Shown: positions 1-12,038 of the stretch, one piece after another
Layout: each line of letters opens with the position of its first letter
How positions within the stretch are numbered: position 1 is the first letter of the stretch
Assembly (NCBI GenBank): GCA_015183035.1
Contig: JACZZP010000018.1
Span: forward strand, 1,364,001-1,428,000
Direction of reading: 5' to 3'
Length of the DNA stretch: 64,000 bases
From: Meloidogyne chitwoodi
Taxonomy: Eukaryota; Nematoda; Chromadorea; Rhabditida; Meloidogynidae
Translations under genes and position numbers: made by a program
Notes under the pieces: generated by a model
Told to the model about the DNA's origin: nothing
The model's input: the letters and a program-made list of their open reading frames with translations, nothing else
The model's database searches: none

Positions 1-180
1 TTGACTCATTTTTCCTTTTTTCTTCTTTTTAAAGTCCTGAAAAAATATAAAATAATATAAAGAAAAAATAAAATTGTTCTCAAACAAAAAAGATAAAAAA
101 TAACGCCATTTATTTTATTAATATTAAAATTATGACAAATTATCAAATATCTTCTAACTAATATGTCTCTCCACGGTTGG

Positions 181-286
181 GGTCATTTGAGTCCTGCCAG
201 TTGAGTACTGCCACTTCAGTCCCGCCACTTGAGTTCGAGCCATTTCAGTCCCGCCATTTGAGTACCGCCAGTTCAGTACCAGTTCT
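181..286 (+). repeat. Left array of 14-bp units (terminal inverted repeat)
   Basis: About seven consecutive units starting GCCA and ending AGTCCC or AGTACC, much more GC-rich than the surroundings. They are the mirror of the array at 1016-1152. Alternating units carry TTGAGT and TTCAGT, which could be paired binding sites; that is inference. Confidence 0.8.
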
Positions 287-449
287 ACAAAAATTATTAA
301 AATTGTAAAAAAACTCAAACAAATTATTAAAATATAATAAAAATTTATTAAAACAAAAAATTGACAATGGTTAGGGATTAACCCTACTCCATTGTCATTG
401 AAAATGTAAACAAAATGTAGGTAATAAAATTGACTAATGAAAAATTTGA

Positions 450-941
450 CTAAGCATTCATGTGATAATTGGAAGAGATACCGGTAAGTAATTCAATAAT
501 TGGTTGTTGGTTTAACAAAATAAAAACCTTTTTAGTAGCATTTTTTGATGGAAAATTAGCCAGAATAGGCGTTTGAATTTGTTGAAGAACGCGTGTGCGT
601 ATTGCAGCTGGAGTATCCATCGTTTCTTCAGCTCTTCTCTTGATTCCCGTAACTAGACGCTGAGTAATTACATTGGCAGCGCTATTGTTACATGTGTGCT
701 GACCTACAGTTTTCAAAAAAACATCTTCCAAAGTTTAATGCAAGCGCCCGTGGCATTTTACTTCTATCGTGTTAAATTGCTCGCATCTCCAAAATTTCTT
801 ATCCTCATCAGAATTCATTTTATGATAAACATAAAGAAATCCTTCATGTTGTACTTTCTTTTTATTTCTTTTTGTTCTAATGTCTATATTTTCTTGGTGA
901 TCCATACTAAAAGTGAAAAATATAAATAAAAGGTAAAACAA
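450..941 (-). pseudogene. FLYWCH-type zinc-finger protein remnant
   Basis: The minus strand reads a FLYWCH-type finger: a GFLYVYHK start, then FWRC, then KCHGRLH, followed by the His-x-Cys part (KTVGQHTC) and a conserved tail (ITQRLVTGIKRRAEETMDTP). An in-frame TAA at 735-737 separates the KCHGRLH part from the KTVGQHTC part, so the finger is interrupted. No DDE transposase domain follows; the frame ends at 450. The family is typically DNA-binding and often fused to MULE transposases. It lies exactly between the two inverted arrays, so it is probably cargo or a deleted transposase of that element. It could be a domesticated gene only if the stop is removed by an unseen intron, which I consider unlikely. 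Confidence 0.7.
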
Positions 942-1015
942 GTTACGAAAAATGAAAAAAAAATATTGAAATGAAAAAAAACTATTATTTCTGCTTAAAA
1001 GTTTGTTGGTACTGA

Positions 1016-1152
1016 AATGGCTCCTTTTGTACTGGGACTGAACTGGCGGTACTCAAATGACGGGACTGAAATGGCCCGGGACTGAACTGGCTCGTACTCA
1101 AGTGGCGGGACTGAAGTGGCAGTACTCAACTGGCGGTACTCAACAGGCCCGT
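1016..1152 (-). repeat. Right array of 14-bp units (terminal inverted repeat)
   Basis: Read on the minus strand this array repeats the unit order of the left array with one extra unit (a GCCATTTCAGTCCC-type unit). The variants at most unit positions agree between the arms, showing common descent of the two ends. Confidence 0.8.
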
Positions 1153-1370
1153 TCCGGTCTCTCCAATCTGTTATTCATTATTTTGTCTCCTTCTTCGTCA
1201 TCCCTCCTCTTTCTACGGACATTTTCTCTACTATCTTTCTCTATCAAAATCTATAGAAAATACAACGATTCTGTCTTTCGAAGAACGGTCAGAGATGGAT
1301 AAAAAGGAGAGAGTGTGTGTGAAGATAAGAGAGGATTTCCGGAAAGAATCATTCATAGTTCTAATAGAAA

Positions 1371-1497
1371 AATGGGTACAGCCCGAAAAGGCGCCGGCCA
1401 TATAGGCGGTATATCTAATGAAGAGAATTAAAGATAAAAAGGAAGCGAGATACTACATGCGCCTTTTCGGCCGGCGCCTTTTCGGGCGTGTCCCAGA
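1371..1497. mobile_element. Short GC-rich hairpin element (MITE-like)
   Basis: A perfect 19-bp inverted repeat (GCCCGAAAAGGCGCCGGCC) occupies 1381-1399 and 1469-1487, extended outward by an imperfect match (GGGTACA against TGTCCCA). The loop is AT-rich. The strong GC contrast to the surroundings and the stem-loop shape suggest a miniature inverted-repeat element. No coding capacity. A second partial copy of the stem motif (GCGCCTTTTCGG) occurs inside at 1460-1471. Confidence 0.6.
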
Positions 1498-1633
1498 AAA
1501 AATATATCTATTTGAGTATTAACACACTATTTAATGCAAAAATAACAAAACTAAAAACTAAAAATCACTTCTAAAGTGTAAAAAATAAATAAAATTTAGC
1601 AAAAAAGTTAACAACAACAACAATTTTCTCTAT

Positions 1634-4600
1634 TTATGTTTTTATTATATCCGTATATTTAGCAGTTTCAAGTCTAGGCACAATATTCATACTTTGAAGT
1701 TCTTGAAATAATAATTTACAAGCATATGGAATTTTAATTTTTGCCATAGATGCTGATGATTTTTTACAATATTGACACCAACCATCATAACCCATTAATC
1801 CACATTCTGTACAAACCTCAACCTTTAAAAGATTAAAAAGTTGTAAAGTTATATTTCTTTTAAAATTCAATTTTTATTCAAAACCCTTCTCACAAACAAG
1901 TAAATCTCCCATTTCTTAATTTCAATTAAAAAAAATTTCAAACCGTAAATTGATCTGAAGAGACCATTAACCTTTCTGTTAATAACATAGAAGATCCATA
2001 AGCAATTAAACAATCACGTTCCATTTCACCAAGTCTTAAACCCCCTTCTCTTGCTCTTCCTTCAGTTGGTTGTCTTGTAAGAACAGCTCTTTTTTAAATT
2101 AAAAAATAAATTTAAAAAAAATTAAATTTTTTTTAAAAAAACCTTGGTCCTTTAGATCTAGCATGCATTTTATCAATAACCATATGCTTTAATTTTTGAT
2201 AATAAATTGGACCAAAATAAATATATGCTGACATTTGTTGTCCAGTAATTCCTGATGTAAGCATATCTTTTCCAAGAAAATTATAGCCAAAATTTGAAAG
2301 ATTTTGACTTACTGATTTTACCTAAATTTTAAAAATAAAATTAAAAATTTTCTCTTTTATTTAATTTACATCATCACCACCAAAAGCTGTTCCATAATGT
2401 AAACGCCATTGACGTGGCTCTCCCATAAGAGCATTTTTTCCACTTAAAAGTTCCATTAATTTGCCAACAGTCATACGACTTGGGTATCTTTTAAATAATA
2501 AAATAAATCTCTAAATCATATATAAGAATATTTAAAAATACTTTTCCTTAATTTATTTTTTAAAAATATACCCATGAGGATTCATAATTAAATCTGGTAC
2601 TGTTCCATTATGATCAAATGGCATATCTTGTTGAGGTGAAATAAGCCCACAAACACCTTTTTGGCCATGTCTACTACTAAATTTATCACCTAATTCCGGT
2701 CTTCTTAAAATAAAAAATTTAAAAAAAAATTTAAAAATTAAAAAAAAACCTGCATTGAGCGATTAATACTTTAACTAAATATTGTTCTTCTTCATTACAG
2801 GTTAAAAGAACTCTTTCAATTACTGCATTCATACTTCCACGATAAGGTATTGAAACATCTTTAGTCTCAAAATTATGATTAAAACCTGTAGCCCCAGCTG
2901 TTGGTATTGTATCACTTTGAACTACTGGCATACATTTATTTATTAAAACCTTTTTTTAACCAATTTAAATTTAATTTTTTTTAAATTTATTTTAAACCTG
3001 TTTTGGTATTATTTTTGCTCCAGTAAAAACAATTCCTTCATTGTCGAGAACTAAATGTTTGAGAATTGGTTTTCTTGTTACTGCGTCTAATGTTGGTCCC
3101 ATAAATTTGTCCTAAAAATACAAAAATAAAATTTATTAAAGAAAACTTCATGTTTGAAAGAAAATATTCAAAAAGAGACACATTTCATCCCAAAATTAAA
3201 AAAAAACAAACATAAGTTTGGTTTGGATATTTTCTTGCCGTTCCCTTTGCAAAACGATAAACCATACAACGTCCAAATCCTCTATCAAGTGATGCTTTAT
3301 TTAAAACTAGAGCATCTTCAATATCATAACCACTATAAGACATTACTGCAACAATTGCATTTTGACCAGCAGGTAATTTTTCAAAATTAGATAATTCAAT
3401 AGTTTTTGTTTTAACAAGAGGTTTGTGAGGATAAACTAATAAATACATTAACTAAAATTTTTATTTTAAAATTATTATTAAAAAAAAGAAAACTGTGTCA
3501 ATTCTTCTCTGTTGATTATATCCACAACTTCCCATTGCTTGTTTTCCCATAGCGCATTGATAAGTATTTCTTGGACTTTGATTATGATGTGGATAGGGGA
3601 TAAGACCTGCTACAACTCCTAATAAAGTAAAAGGTTCAATCTAAAAAAGGAGACAAATTTTATTTAAAAAAATTAAATATTTTATAACTTCAAGATGTGT
3701 TGTTTGTGAAGTAATTTGATGTTCATAAATTGAAATTCTTGCATTATTAATTTCATTTACATCCAAAAACTCTACAACTCCTTCAGAAAGTAAATTATCA
3801 AAAGTTTTTGTTCCTTTCCTGACATCCTAAAAAACAAAAATATATTTTTCTTCTCTCAAAATTAAATAAAAAAAAACCTCAATTTGTGATTGTAAAAGTA
3901 AAGGAATACTATTTTCAACAATTATATAAGGTCGACAAAGTCTTCCTCCATCTGAAGCTAAATATATTGTATTAGCATTTTTACTAACAGAAACAAAAGG
4001 ATTTAATAATCCTTTTCTTCTCATCATTTTAATTGTTGTCAAAATATTTTCAATATCATCAGTTATTCCAATAACAGATCCATTTAAAAAAACTAAACTA
4101 TAATCTCTTAAAAAATAAAAAAGAAATTTTTTAAATTTCTAAAAAATCACTTACGGATTGTGAATTACACTAAATTTTAATGAACGCAAATCTTGAATTC
4201 CACAATTAAATAATAAACGAAGTATTGGCTAAAATATAAATAAAAAGACTAAAAAATAAAAATAACCATTTCATCACTATCAGTAGTTATATGACTTATT
4301 AGAGCTAAATTCTTTACTAAACCACAAGATTCACCTTCGGGCGTATCTAAAAATTTTATAAAATAATTTAATTTAAAAAATTAAAGTAAAACCTGCTGGA
4401 CAGATTATACCCTAAAAGAAATAATTTTTAAATAAAAAATAAATAAATAAATAATTTACCCATTGAGATGACTGAAGTGAACGAGGTCCAGAAACTTTAC
4501 GTGTCTTTTCAAATGTTGAATTTATTCTAGTCATCATACCCAATACGCTTATATATGAAAGACGGCTAAGAACTTGAGTAACTCCTTGGCGCTCCATTCT

Positions 4601-6372
4601 AAATTTTTAAAAAAATTGTAAAATAAATTTAAAAAAACCCAAAACGTCGGATTGTCCAATTACCAGTTGCTAAAGCATTTATTAAACCATTTGTAATTAA
4701 ATCCTTTAAAAATATTCAAAAACAAAATAATAAATAAAAAATAAATTTATAACCTGTCTCATATGTCGAATAATATCAAGTGGAGCTGCTAAATTTTTAC
4801 CCAAATGACTATCAGTTATTCTTTTTAACTCTCCATTAAATCTTAAAAAATAAATTAAAGTTCTTAAAATAGAAAAATAAAACCTTTTAAACAAATCTTC
4901 AAATAATAAAGATAAAAGTGAACCAGCAAGTTCAATTCTTTTGTTACCATAAAAATCACGGTCGTCTGCTTCACAGATACCTTTTTCTGCTTGTATAAGT
5001 CTAAAATTCTTATATAATTTTTTTTTAATTAAAAAAAACCTTCTAATCATTAATCCAATATAAATTGCCTTCATTTTCATATTCCCTTCAGGTGAAAGAA
5101 TATGACAAATCATTGAATTACTCAAAAAATCTAAAACGTCATGTTCCTGTGAAACTCTGGCAACAGCTGTAGAACCAAATGTTTTTCTTCTAATTTTTGG
5201 AATTAAATATTTTATAGCATCGGCACGAGAGATTATATTTAGAAGTGTGCACTCATCAATTGTTGGACCCATTGCTGCAACATATTCTTCCTCAATTCCA
5301 ACAGTTGAAGTAATTAAATGATCAGATTCATAACCCATTGCCTAAAATTTTAACTTTTAAATAAAAATTTCAAAAATTAATCAACAAACCTTAAAAATAA
5401 TAAAAACTGGAATTTCATCTGACAATTGATTATGTTTCAAATAATAACGTCCCTTCTTTCCAGTTATATAAGTTTTGCTCTTTCGATCTTGACTAGTACT
5501 CAAAACTTCACATATAAGTTCCTTTTTTGAATTTCTATTAATCATTATTCGATTTCTTGAAATTTGTTCATGCATTAAAACTAAAATTAGAATAATTGGA
5601 ATAGAGAAAAATTTTTGTAAGTCTGATAAAAAAATTAAAATATTCTTACCAACTTTCTCTGAACCTCGTACAACAAAATATCCGCCAGGATCATAAGGAC
5701 ATTCACTTGCATGAGCCATTTCCTCTTCCGTAGTAAGACGAGAGAGAATACAGCGAGATGAACGTAACATTATAGGCATTCGTCCAATAACAATATTTTT
5801 ACTTACAACTCTTTGATTTCCTCTTGTATATTCAACATTCACATAAATTGGTGCAGAATAAGTCATATCTCGAAGTCTACATTCATGTGGAGTTATTTTT
5901 TCGTTAATAATGTTAAATCCCTCTTCACTCGATGGCATTCCAACATTAATATCATTATATCTTTAAAAGTGTAAAATTTAAAGATAAATGGAAAGAAAAG
6001 TCCATAACATTCGTAAATGAAATTATCTCCTTCCCTCAATCTCAAAATCTAAAATTCTTTGGGTAAAAGAGAAGTATAGCCCTATCAATTCAACGAAACA
6101 TCTCTCATATGAAAAATAACAAAAAATTATTACTTGAGATAAAAGACAGGATTTGCATCGCTTGTAATTTTATTGTTTGCTTTCACAATATTTTTGATCT
6201 CGACATCAACAAAATAATTGAAACTTGCAATGTGCTAAAATTTAAAATAAAAAACAAAATATTTATTTAAAAGAAACCTGATTGAAAAGACCTTTTGTTT
6301 TTAAAAAAGATGGAATTAATGCAGCCTTCTCTGTTAAAACGTTAGGTGAAATTGCTTGGTCAATTGATGACA
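1634..6372 (-). CDS. RNA polymerase III subunit RPC2 (second-largest subunit)
   Basis: This is the second-largest, beta-like catalytic subunit of nuclear RNA polymerase III, which makes 5S rRNA, tRNA and U6. The first exon starts at 6372 ([11 protein letters not shown]) and continues with a conserved stretch ([14 protein letters not shown]). [16 protein letters not shown] block and [29 protein letters not shown] follow near 5650-5900. The invariant [12 protein letters not shown] active-site block lies near 2640-2700, and [11 protein letters not shown] near 2800. The C-terminal zinc module (CTECG...WCQYC) and the ending [17 protein letters not shown] lie at 1640-1830. These sequences match the RPC2 class better than the Pol I or Pol II homologues. 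The gene is split by many introns of about 40-60 bp. It runs tail-first toward the hairpin element, and the stop is TAA at 1634-1636. It looks intact; individual exon joins were not all verified. Confidence 0.95.
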
Positions 6373-6847
6373 TTTTTTACTAAAAACTTTTTAGAGTTAA
6401 AAAAACTTCGAATTATTTTGGATTGGGACAACTCTGAAAAAAAGTTCGAGGATACTAAACAATTTTGCAGTGGGACAATCGGACGGAGAACAATTATCTT
6501 TAACTTTACAATTTGTTCCAATACCTTTTTGTCAAATGATAAAATTATTAACGAAAATCGGGCAGAAACAAAAATGCGCAAAATTTTAAGTATTACTACA
6601 ATATCAATTCTAGACAAAAGGAAAACTAAACAAAAATGATTGTGGACAAGAATATCTAAAAATATTTCTTTTTAACACCGGAAATAAAAAGATATTTTTG
6701 CAATTATAAAAAGCTATATAAAGCAAAAAAACAAAAATGTTTATAATAAAAATTTATCAGGGATGCATACCAAAATTAATAAATAATGAGATTCAGTCGA
6801 AATTGATAGGTCTGAAAGATCAATTCAAAAATTCAATGGCTCATCGT
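6373..6847. other. Intergenic, no gene seen
   Basis: AT-rich spacer between two minus-strand genes, upstream of the RPC2 start. Short overlapping open frames on both strands here look random: no homology and no splice-bounded structure. It should hold the RPC2 promoter and the 3-prime UTR of the upstream gene. Confidence 0.5.
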
Positions 6848-7420
6848 TTAACCACCAAAATAACCACCAAAAGACCACTAAATTTGAAATAAATTTTTAT
6901 ATATATTTAAAAAACATACCGTACAAGCATAAAACATCGTGTCCGAACATAAAGCCTAAAATAGTTAATATAGAAAAAGGATAATACAATAAATTTACTG
7001 AAAATATTATCTTCCCATCCTCAACTGTAACCTTCTTTGGACTAATCCTCTTCACCTCAACATCTGCACAGATATTTGATTTTAGCGTTGTGACGCTAAG
7101 ACATTCCTTTTCACGTTGTGCGATAGCTTGAAGAAAAGGCAAATTCAAGTAATTTTCGTCCGAAAGCTCCTCAAAGTACTTATTGAAAAGTAAAACACGA
7201 TGCTTATCACCACCCGACGAAAGCTTAAAGTTGAACTTGAATTACAACTAATGTAAAAAACAAAACCTCCAAAACTTCAAGTCCAAGCACGAATTTTACT
7301 TTTTCCACTATTTGCTTCAGTGTGTAATTACCAGCCAACATGACTTCTGTTGGAGTTGTTGGGCGGATTTGAGTTCCTTCGGCTTTCTGCATGTCAACAA
7401 TAAAATTTCTACAATGCTAA
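6848..7420 (-). CDS. Unrecognised small protein, four exons
   Basis: I do not recognise this gene. Four minus-strand segments join in one frame with proper GT-AG introns. The first begins behind a TTTTTAG acceptor at about 7420 (HCRNFIVDMQKAEGTQIRP, with an internal Met at about 7393). The second reads LSSGGDKHRVLLFNKYFEE and continues through KSNICADVEVKRISP to GKIIFS. Two short exons follow (ALCSDTMFYACT and WSFGGYFGG), with TAA at 6848-6850. The product is about 150 residues, soluble and without obvious signal peptide or membrane helix. An upstream exon may exist because the frame is open up to the acceptor. It lies head-to-head with LIS1. The four consistent splice sites argue for a real gene; function is unknown. 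Confidence 0.5.
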
Positions 7421-7946
7421 AAAGTAAATAAATCGGTTTTAAATATAAATAAAAGTAGATTAATAAATAAAATTACAAAAACAAATAGTCAGATAACTCT
7501 AAAGGTAATAATAAAAACAGGTGAAGATGTCCCAACGAAAAATTAAAATCAATAAGATAATAACTTGTATTCATATATAGAAATCAATAGTTGAAAGAAA
7601 AAATTTACGCTGCTTCTCTAAAAAACTATTTCGTTAAAGATAAATTGTCTTGTTAATCCGTTTTGTCGCGGGATGATTTGTGCGACGATTTTTATATTAT
7701 TTTTGGTGCCCGATTGTTTTTTCAGATTTAAGTTAATTTCTAAGTTCTGATTTTTAGCAAATTAATTATTCAAAATTGCACGTTTCAAGACAGCAGTTCA
7801 AATAGTTTTTTGTACGGGTGTAGTTTCGTCATTTCTTATCTGGAAAATTTCTGCAGCAAAAGATTACTTTGAATATCGTTCTCCTGAATTTAAACACCTT
7901 TATACCTTAGAAGGTATTAACGAAACAACAAAACAAAAAGAGTAAA
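7421..7946. promoter_or_regulatory. Shared upstream region of two divergent genes
   Basis: About 0.5 kb between the minus-strand unknown gene and LIS1. It should contain both promoters. A short GC-richer patch (TTTTGTCGCGGGATG) lies near 7663. A 33-codon open frame on the minus strand near 7480-7580 could be an upstream exon of the unknown gene but cannot be supported. Confidence 0.35.
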
Positions 7947-10153
7947 ATGGTAATGCCTTCAAAACAACGTGATGATATGTATGTTAAAATTGAATAAAAC
8001 TTTCAAAAATATCTTTTCTATTTTAGGAATCAAGCTATAGTCGATTATTTAGAATCTCATGGTTATAATCAAACAGCATCTATTTTCAGACAAGAAGCTA
8101 ATGTTGTAAGTTTATTGTTATTAACAATGACAAGGTTTTTGTTTTATTTGTAAATTTTGGATTATTTTGGTTAACTTGACACCATTATGCTCCCATGATT
8201 ATTTTTTATTTTAATTGTTTAAGAAAAAGATTTTAACTTATAAATAATATTTTTTTATCCTAAGGATGAAAATGCAGATCCAGCACTTAAAGCACAATCG
8301 GCTGGATTGCTTGAAAAGAAATGGACGATTACAAGTCGTCTTCAACAAAAAATTCTAAATTTGGAGGAAAAATTAAAACAAGCCGAAAAGGAGGCTGCTT
8401 TTGGAGGCAGTACTGTTTCTAGGTTATTTTTCAAAATATTTATTATTTTATTTATTATTTAAGAGATACCAAAAGAGTTCATGATGATTGGATTCCTCGC
8501 CCTCCAGAACGCTATCAACTCACTGGTCATAGGTTGCCCGTTACGAAAGTGGTTTTTCATCCACTTTTTAATCTTATTGCTTCTTCTAGTGAGGATTGCA
8601 CAATAAAGGTTTTTGAGTTTTTTAAGAAGATATTGATTTTTTACAAATTTTATTTAAATCTTATTTCTTTAATAATTCCATTTAGAACCTGATTCTATAC
8701 TTGAATATTATGTTTTGAAATTTTTAGAATTTTTTATATTTTTCTGAATGTTTCTCTACTTTCTTACAACTTTATGTTTAAGTAAATATTCATTTTAAGG
8801 TCTGGGATTTTGAGAGTGGCGAATTTGAAAGAACACTAAAAGGGCATACAGACACTATACAAGACGTTGTATTTAATTCTTCTGGAAAATTGCTAGGTAT
8901 ATATTTTTTAATTTTAATGAATATAAGCAATTATAATTCCACTTAATTAAAAATGTTTTGAATCATTTTTGTATTAATTTTGTATTTTTTCTATTTTAAA
9001 ACAAGAAAATTTTATTAATGACATTTTCTGATTTTTAAAGACATTTTAATATTTTTAATTATTATCTTTTTTTAGCTTCTTGTTCGGCTGACATGAGTAT
9101 TAAAATTTGGGATTTTGTCAATACTTATGAATGTTTAAAAACTCTTAAAGGGTATATAAATTTGTTAAAAAAATTATTTAAAATTTAATTTTTAGACATG
9201 AACACAATATTTCTTCAATAACTTTTCTTCCGAATCGTGATTTTGTCCTTTCTGGATCACGTGATAAATTAATTAAACTTTGGGATGTTACAAATGGCTA
9301 TTGTGTCCAAAACTTTTCAAAACATACAGACTGGGTACGCGTAGTTTTGGTCAATGAAGAAGGAACTTTTTTTGCATCTTGTAGCAGTGATAGGGTTTTT
9401 TTTAAAATTTATTTAAAAAATTTAAATTTTTTTAAGTCTATTATTGTTTGGTGTCTTGCAACAAAAACTCCAAAGGCTACTTTAATTGGACACGAACATG
9501 TTGTTGAAGCACTCCATTGGGTTCCAGAGAAGAATTGTGCACAGATTCTATCTTTTGAAAACTCTTCTAATGAAGGTTTTTTAAACTTAAATAAAGTCAA
9601 TAATAATATTCTAATATCATTAATTTTCTTTTAAGCAACTGGAGTAAATGGTAAACCCGAACAGTTAGCTTTATTGCTAATTTCTGCTTCTCGTGATCGT
9701 TTAATTAAATTTTGGGATGTTTTTGCTGGGACTTGTTTGTTTTCTTTAACTGGACATGATAATTGGGTTAAAGGAATTAAATTACATCCAAATGGAAAAT
9801 ATCTAGTTTCTGTCAGTGATGATAAAACTTTACGTATTTGGTCAATAGAACATCGACGTTGTATTAAAACTTTACAACAAGCACATGAACAATTTATTAC
9901 TTCAATAGGTTAGTTTTTTTTTAATTTAATTTTTGGATTTTAATATACATATGTTATGTTAGTTTCTGAATAATGAATTTCTAACGTGTCTAAAATATAT
10001 TTTTATCTTTTTAATTTTATTTATTTTTTCAGATTTTCATCATAAACTACCTTTTGTGGTTTGATTCTATTTATTTTATTTTTTATTAATTTTTTTAATA
10101 ATTAGGTAACTTCAAGTGTTGATACAACAATCAAAATTTGGGAATGTCGTTGA
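7947..10153 (+). CDS. LIS1 (PAFAH1B1-type dynein regulator)
   Basis: LIS1 binds the dynein motor and controls nuclear migration, spindle positioning and centrosome function. The start is [11 protein letters not shown], followed by a LisH motif ([15 protein letters not shown]), a coiled coil around [13 protein letters not shown], and the linker [13 protein letters not shown] that precedes the propeller. Seven WD40 repeats follow, recognised by their WD-type ends: [60 protein letters not shown] and TIKIWECR at the C-terminus. The usual LIS1 insertion between WD5 and WD6 is present and short. Introns are mostly small, with two larger ones near 8610-8800 and 8900-9076. TGA lies at 10151-10153. 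All blades are present, so the gene looks intact. C. elegans names this gene lis-1. Confidence 0.96.
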
Positions 10154-10976
10154 AAAGATTACTTAAATATTTCAAAAATATAAAGTCTCGATATTTTGTG
10201 AAAAATGGTGCTTTGCTTCCAAAAATGTTTTTTTAGTCCTTATTAGGCTTTCGTTTTTCTTCCCGAGAAAGTTGAGAGAGTTTGTATTTGAAAATTAAAA
10301 AATAATATTTTTGGAACAATTTTAGTTTTTTATTTTTTAGAAAAATCTTTAAAAAATTCTCAAAATATTATTAGATTTTATTTTTTCAATACAACTCTAG
10401 TCTTAAATAAAATCATTATTTTATTTTAATTGTGTCCCCTTTTCAATTCTCTATTTTTCTTTTTTGGGGGATTTTGCTTTTTTTAATATAAAACATTTTA
10501 ATTTTGAAGAAAAAAATTATTTAAAATATTTTTTTAAATTTATTGGAATATTTAAAATTAGCTAAAAAACCCTTTTGAGAGATTTTTCCATTCCTTTTAA
10601 TATTATTAAATATATTCTATTATTATATTTAGTTTTGACAAAATTAAAAAAATATTATTTTAATTCCAATCTCTCCTCTGCTTTTTGTCTCAAAAAATAC
10701 ACAAAATTATTTTACAAAAAAAATAAATAAATATTTAGTTTTCTTTAAAAACAATTGAATTTACTCAGATTTTTTAAGAAAAAAAAGAATTCTAAAATTT
10801 ATTTATTTTTTCAATTAAATATTTAATGTGTTTCTAATAAAGCTTTTATTTAATTTAATTATTACTTTTTTAATTTTTAAATATTTTTTATTATTTTTTA
10901 AATATATTTTAAAAAAATAATATTTTTATATTTTTTAGATTTATTTTAGTCTATTTTCTTCTTCTTCAAAAAGAAT
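10154..10976. other. Long AT-rich spacer, no gene seen
   Basis: About 0.8 kb of A/T homopolymer-rich DNA between LIS1 and uS17m. I see no exon-like open frame, tRNA-like module or repeat. It must hold the LIS1 3-prime UTR and the promoter or trans-splice region of the next gene. Confidence 0.5.
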
Positions 10977-11873
10977 ATGATTATTCAAAAATCACGTCGA
11001 CCTCCAGTAATTATAAGAGATAATAAACAAATTAAACCAAATCCAAAACCTTGGGAATTAAAAATTTCTAAAGAAATTTTGTTTGGTAAAGTAAAAGTTT
11101 TGAGTCGTATTGGCCTTGAAAAGATTCCCTGTCTTCATGTTAGAGTGCCTTTATATACGTAAATATTTTAATATTTTTAATTTTATTTTTTTTTTTCAGT
11201 TTTTTTGAGGTCACTCGAATATTTTATCGAATATATGAAAATCACTGGGCTTTGGATCCTGAAGAAAAATGTAAATTGGGTGATGTTGTTATTATTCGTA
11301 AACTTCCAGAAGAGAAAATGATTGCATCTACTGTTCCTTATTTGGTTGATAAAATTGTTTTTGAGCACGGAATAAGAGTAGATCCTCTTAGCAAGGTTTT
11401 TTTTTGATTTTTATTTTTTTAATTAATAATATTTTATGTTGATATCTTTGAAATTATTTTTGAAAAATATATCTTAATTGATGTCAAATTTAGTACCTTT
11501 ACATTTCGGGTTGGAAAGAATGGGAATTCTTCGAATAATGCAGCAGAAATGTTTTGGGATATTCCCGATATTTTTACCAAAATTTAAATTCCCCAATTAT
11601 TTCAGTTTTTTAAATAAAATTTTTTTTATTTCTTTAGAAGAGAAACTTTGAAGGAATTTATGAAGATGAAATGAATATTAGAAAACAATTGGTAGAAGAA
11701 ATATATAATGAACCTTTGGCTGATGTAAATTATTTTTAAATTTTTATATTTTTTTTTATTTTTTAAAGAAATCATTTACTTTTAACAAAAAAAGAGGTTT
11801 AATGAAGCAAAGAATTAAACAAAAATTAAATTTATTAAAGAATGAAGAAAATAAAGAAGAAGAAGAATTTTAA
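10977..11873 (+). CDS. Mitochondrial ribosomal protein uS17m (MRPS17)
   Basis: Component of the mitochondrial small ribosomal subunit. The first exon (MIIQKSRRPPVIIRDN) leads into an OB-fold of S17 type: ILFGKVKVLSRIG, then TRIFYRIYENHWALDP, LGDVVIIRKLPEEK, and VPYLVDKIVFEHGIRVDP. The S17 signature region (GDVVxIRxLP) is clear. A charged C-terminal extension (KRGLMKQRIKQKLNLLKNEE) is typical of mitochondrial forms. There are three introns; the stop is TAA at 11871-11873. The next gene starts only about 165 bp downstream, so the two may be co-transcribed as an operon, which is inference. Identification rests on the S17 core; the tail is low-complexity. Confidence 0.85.
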
Positions 11874-12038
11874 AAATTGTTTTTTTTGTTAATATTAAAT
11901 TATGAATGAATATTTTGTTTTTAATAAATTTATTTTTAAATTTTAAAAGAGAGAGAAGACTTTATTTTTGTCCTAATTAATTAATTATATATTTTTATTA
12001 ATTGACTAATTTTATTTTAATTTAGTTTTTTTAAAAAG

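Larger units (their letters stand above)
170..1165. mobile_element. Fold-back DNA transposon with tandem-array inverted ends
   Basis: Two arrays of a 14-15 bp unit of the form GCCAnTTsAGTnCC lie in opposite orientation about 0.7 kb apart: roughly seven units at 181-286 and eight at 1016-1152. Unit order is conserved between the two arms once one is reverse-complemented, so the arrays are long inverted terminal repeats rather than two unrelated satellites. Between them lies a minus-strand remnant of a FLYWCH zinc-finger gene. FLYWCH fingers are commonly found at the N-terminus of Mutator-like (MULE) transposases, so an internally deleted MULE-type or fold-back element is the likeliest identity. 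No target-site duplication could be fixed because the outer ends are imperfect. Confidence 0.65.
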
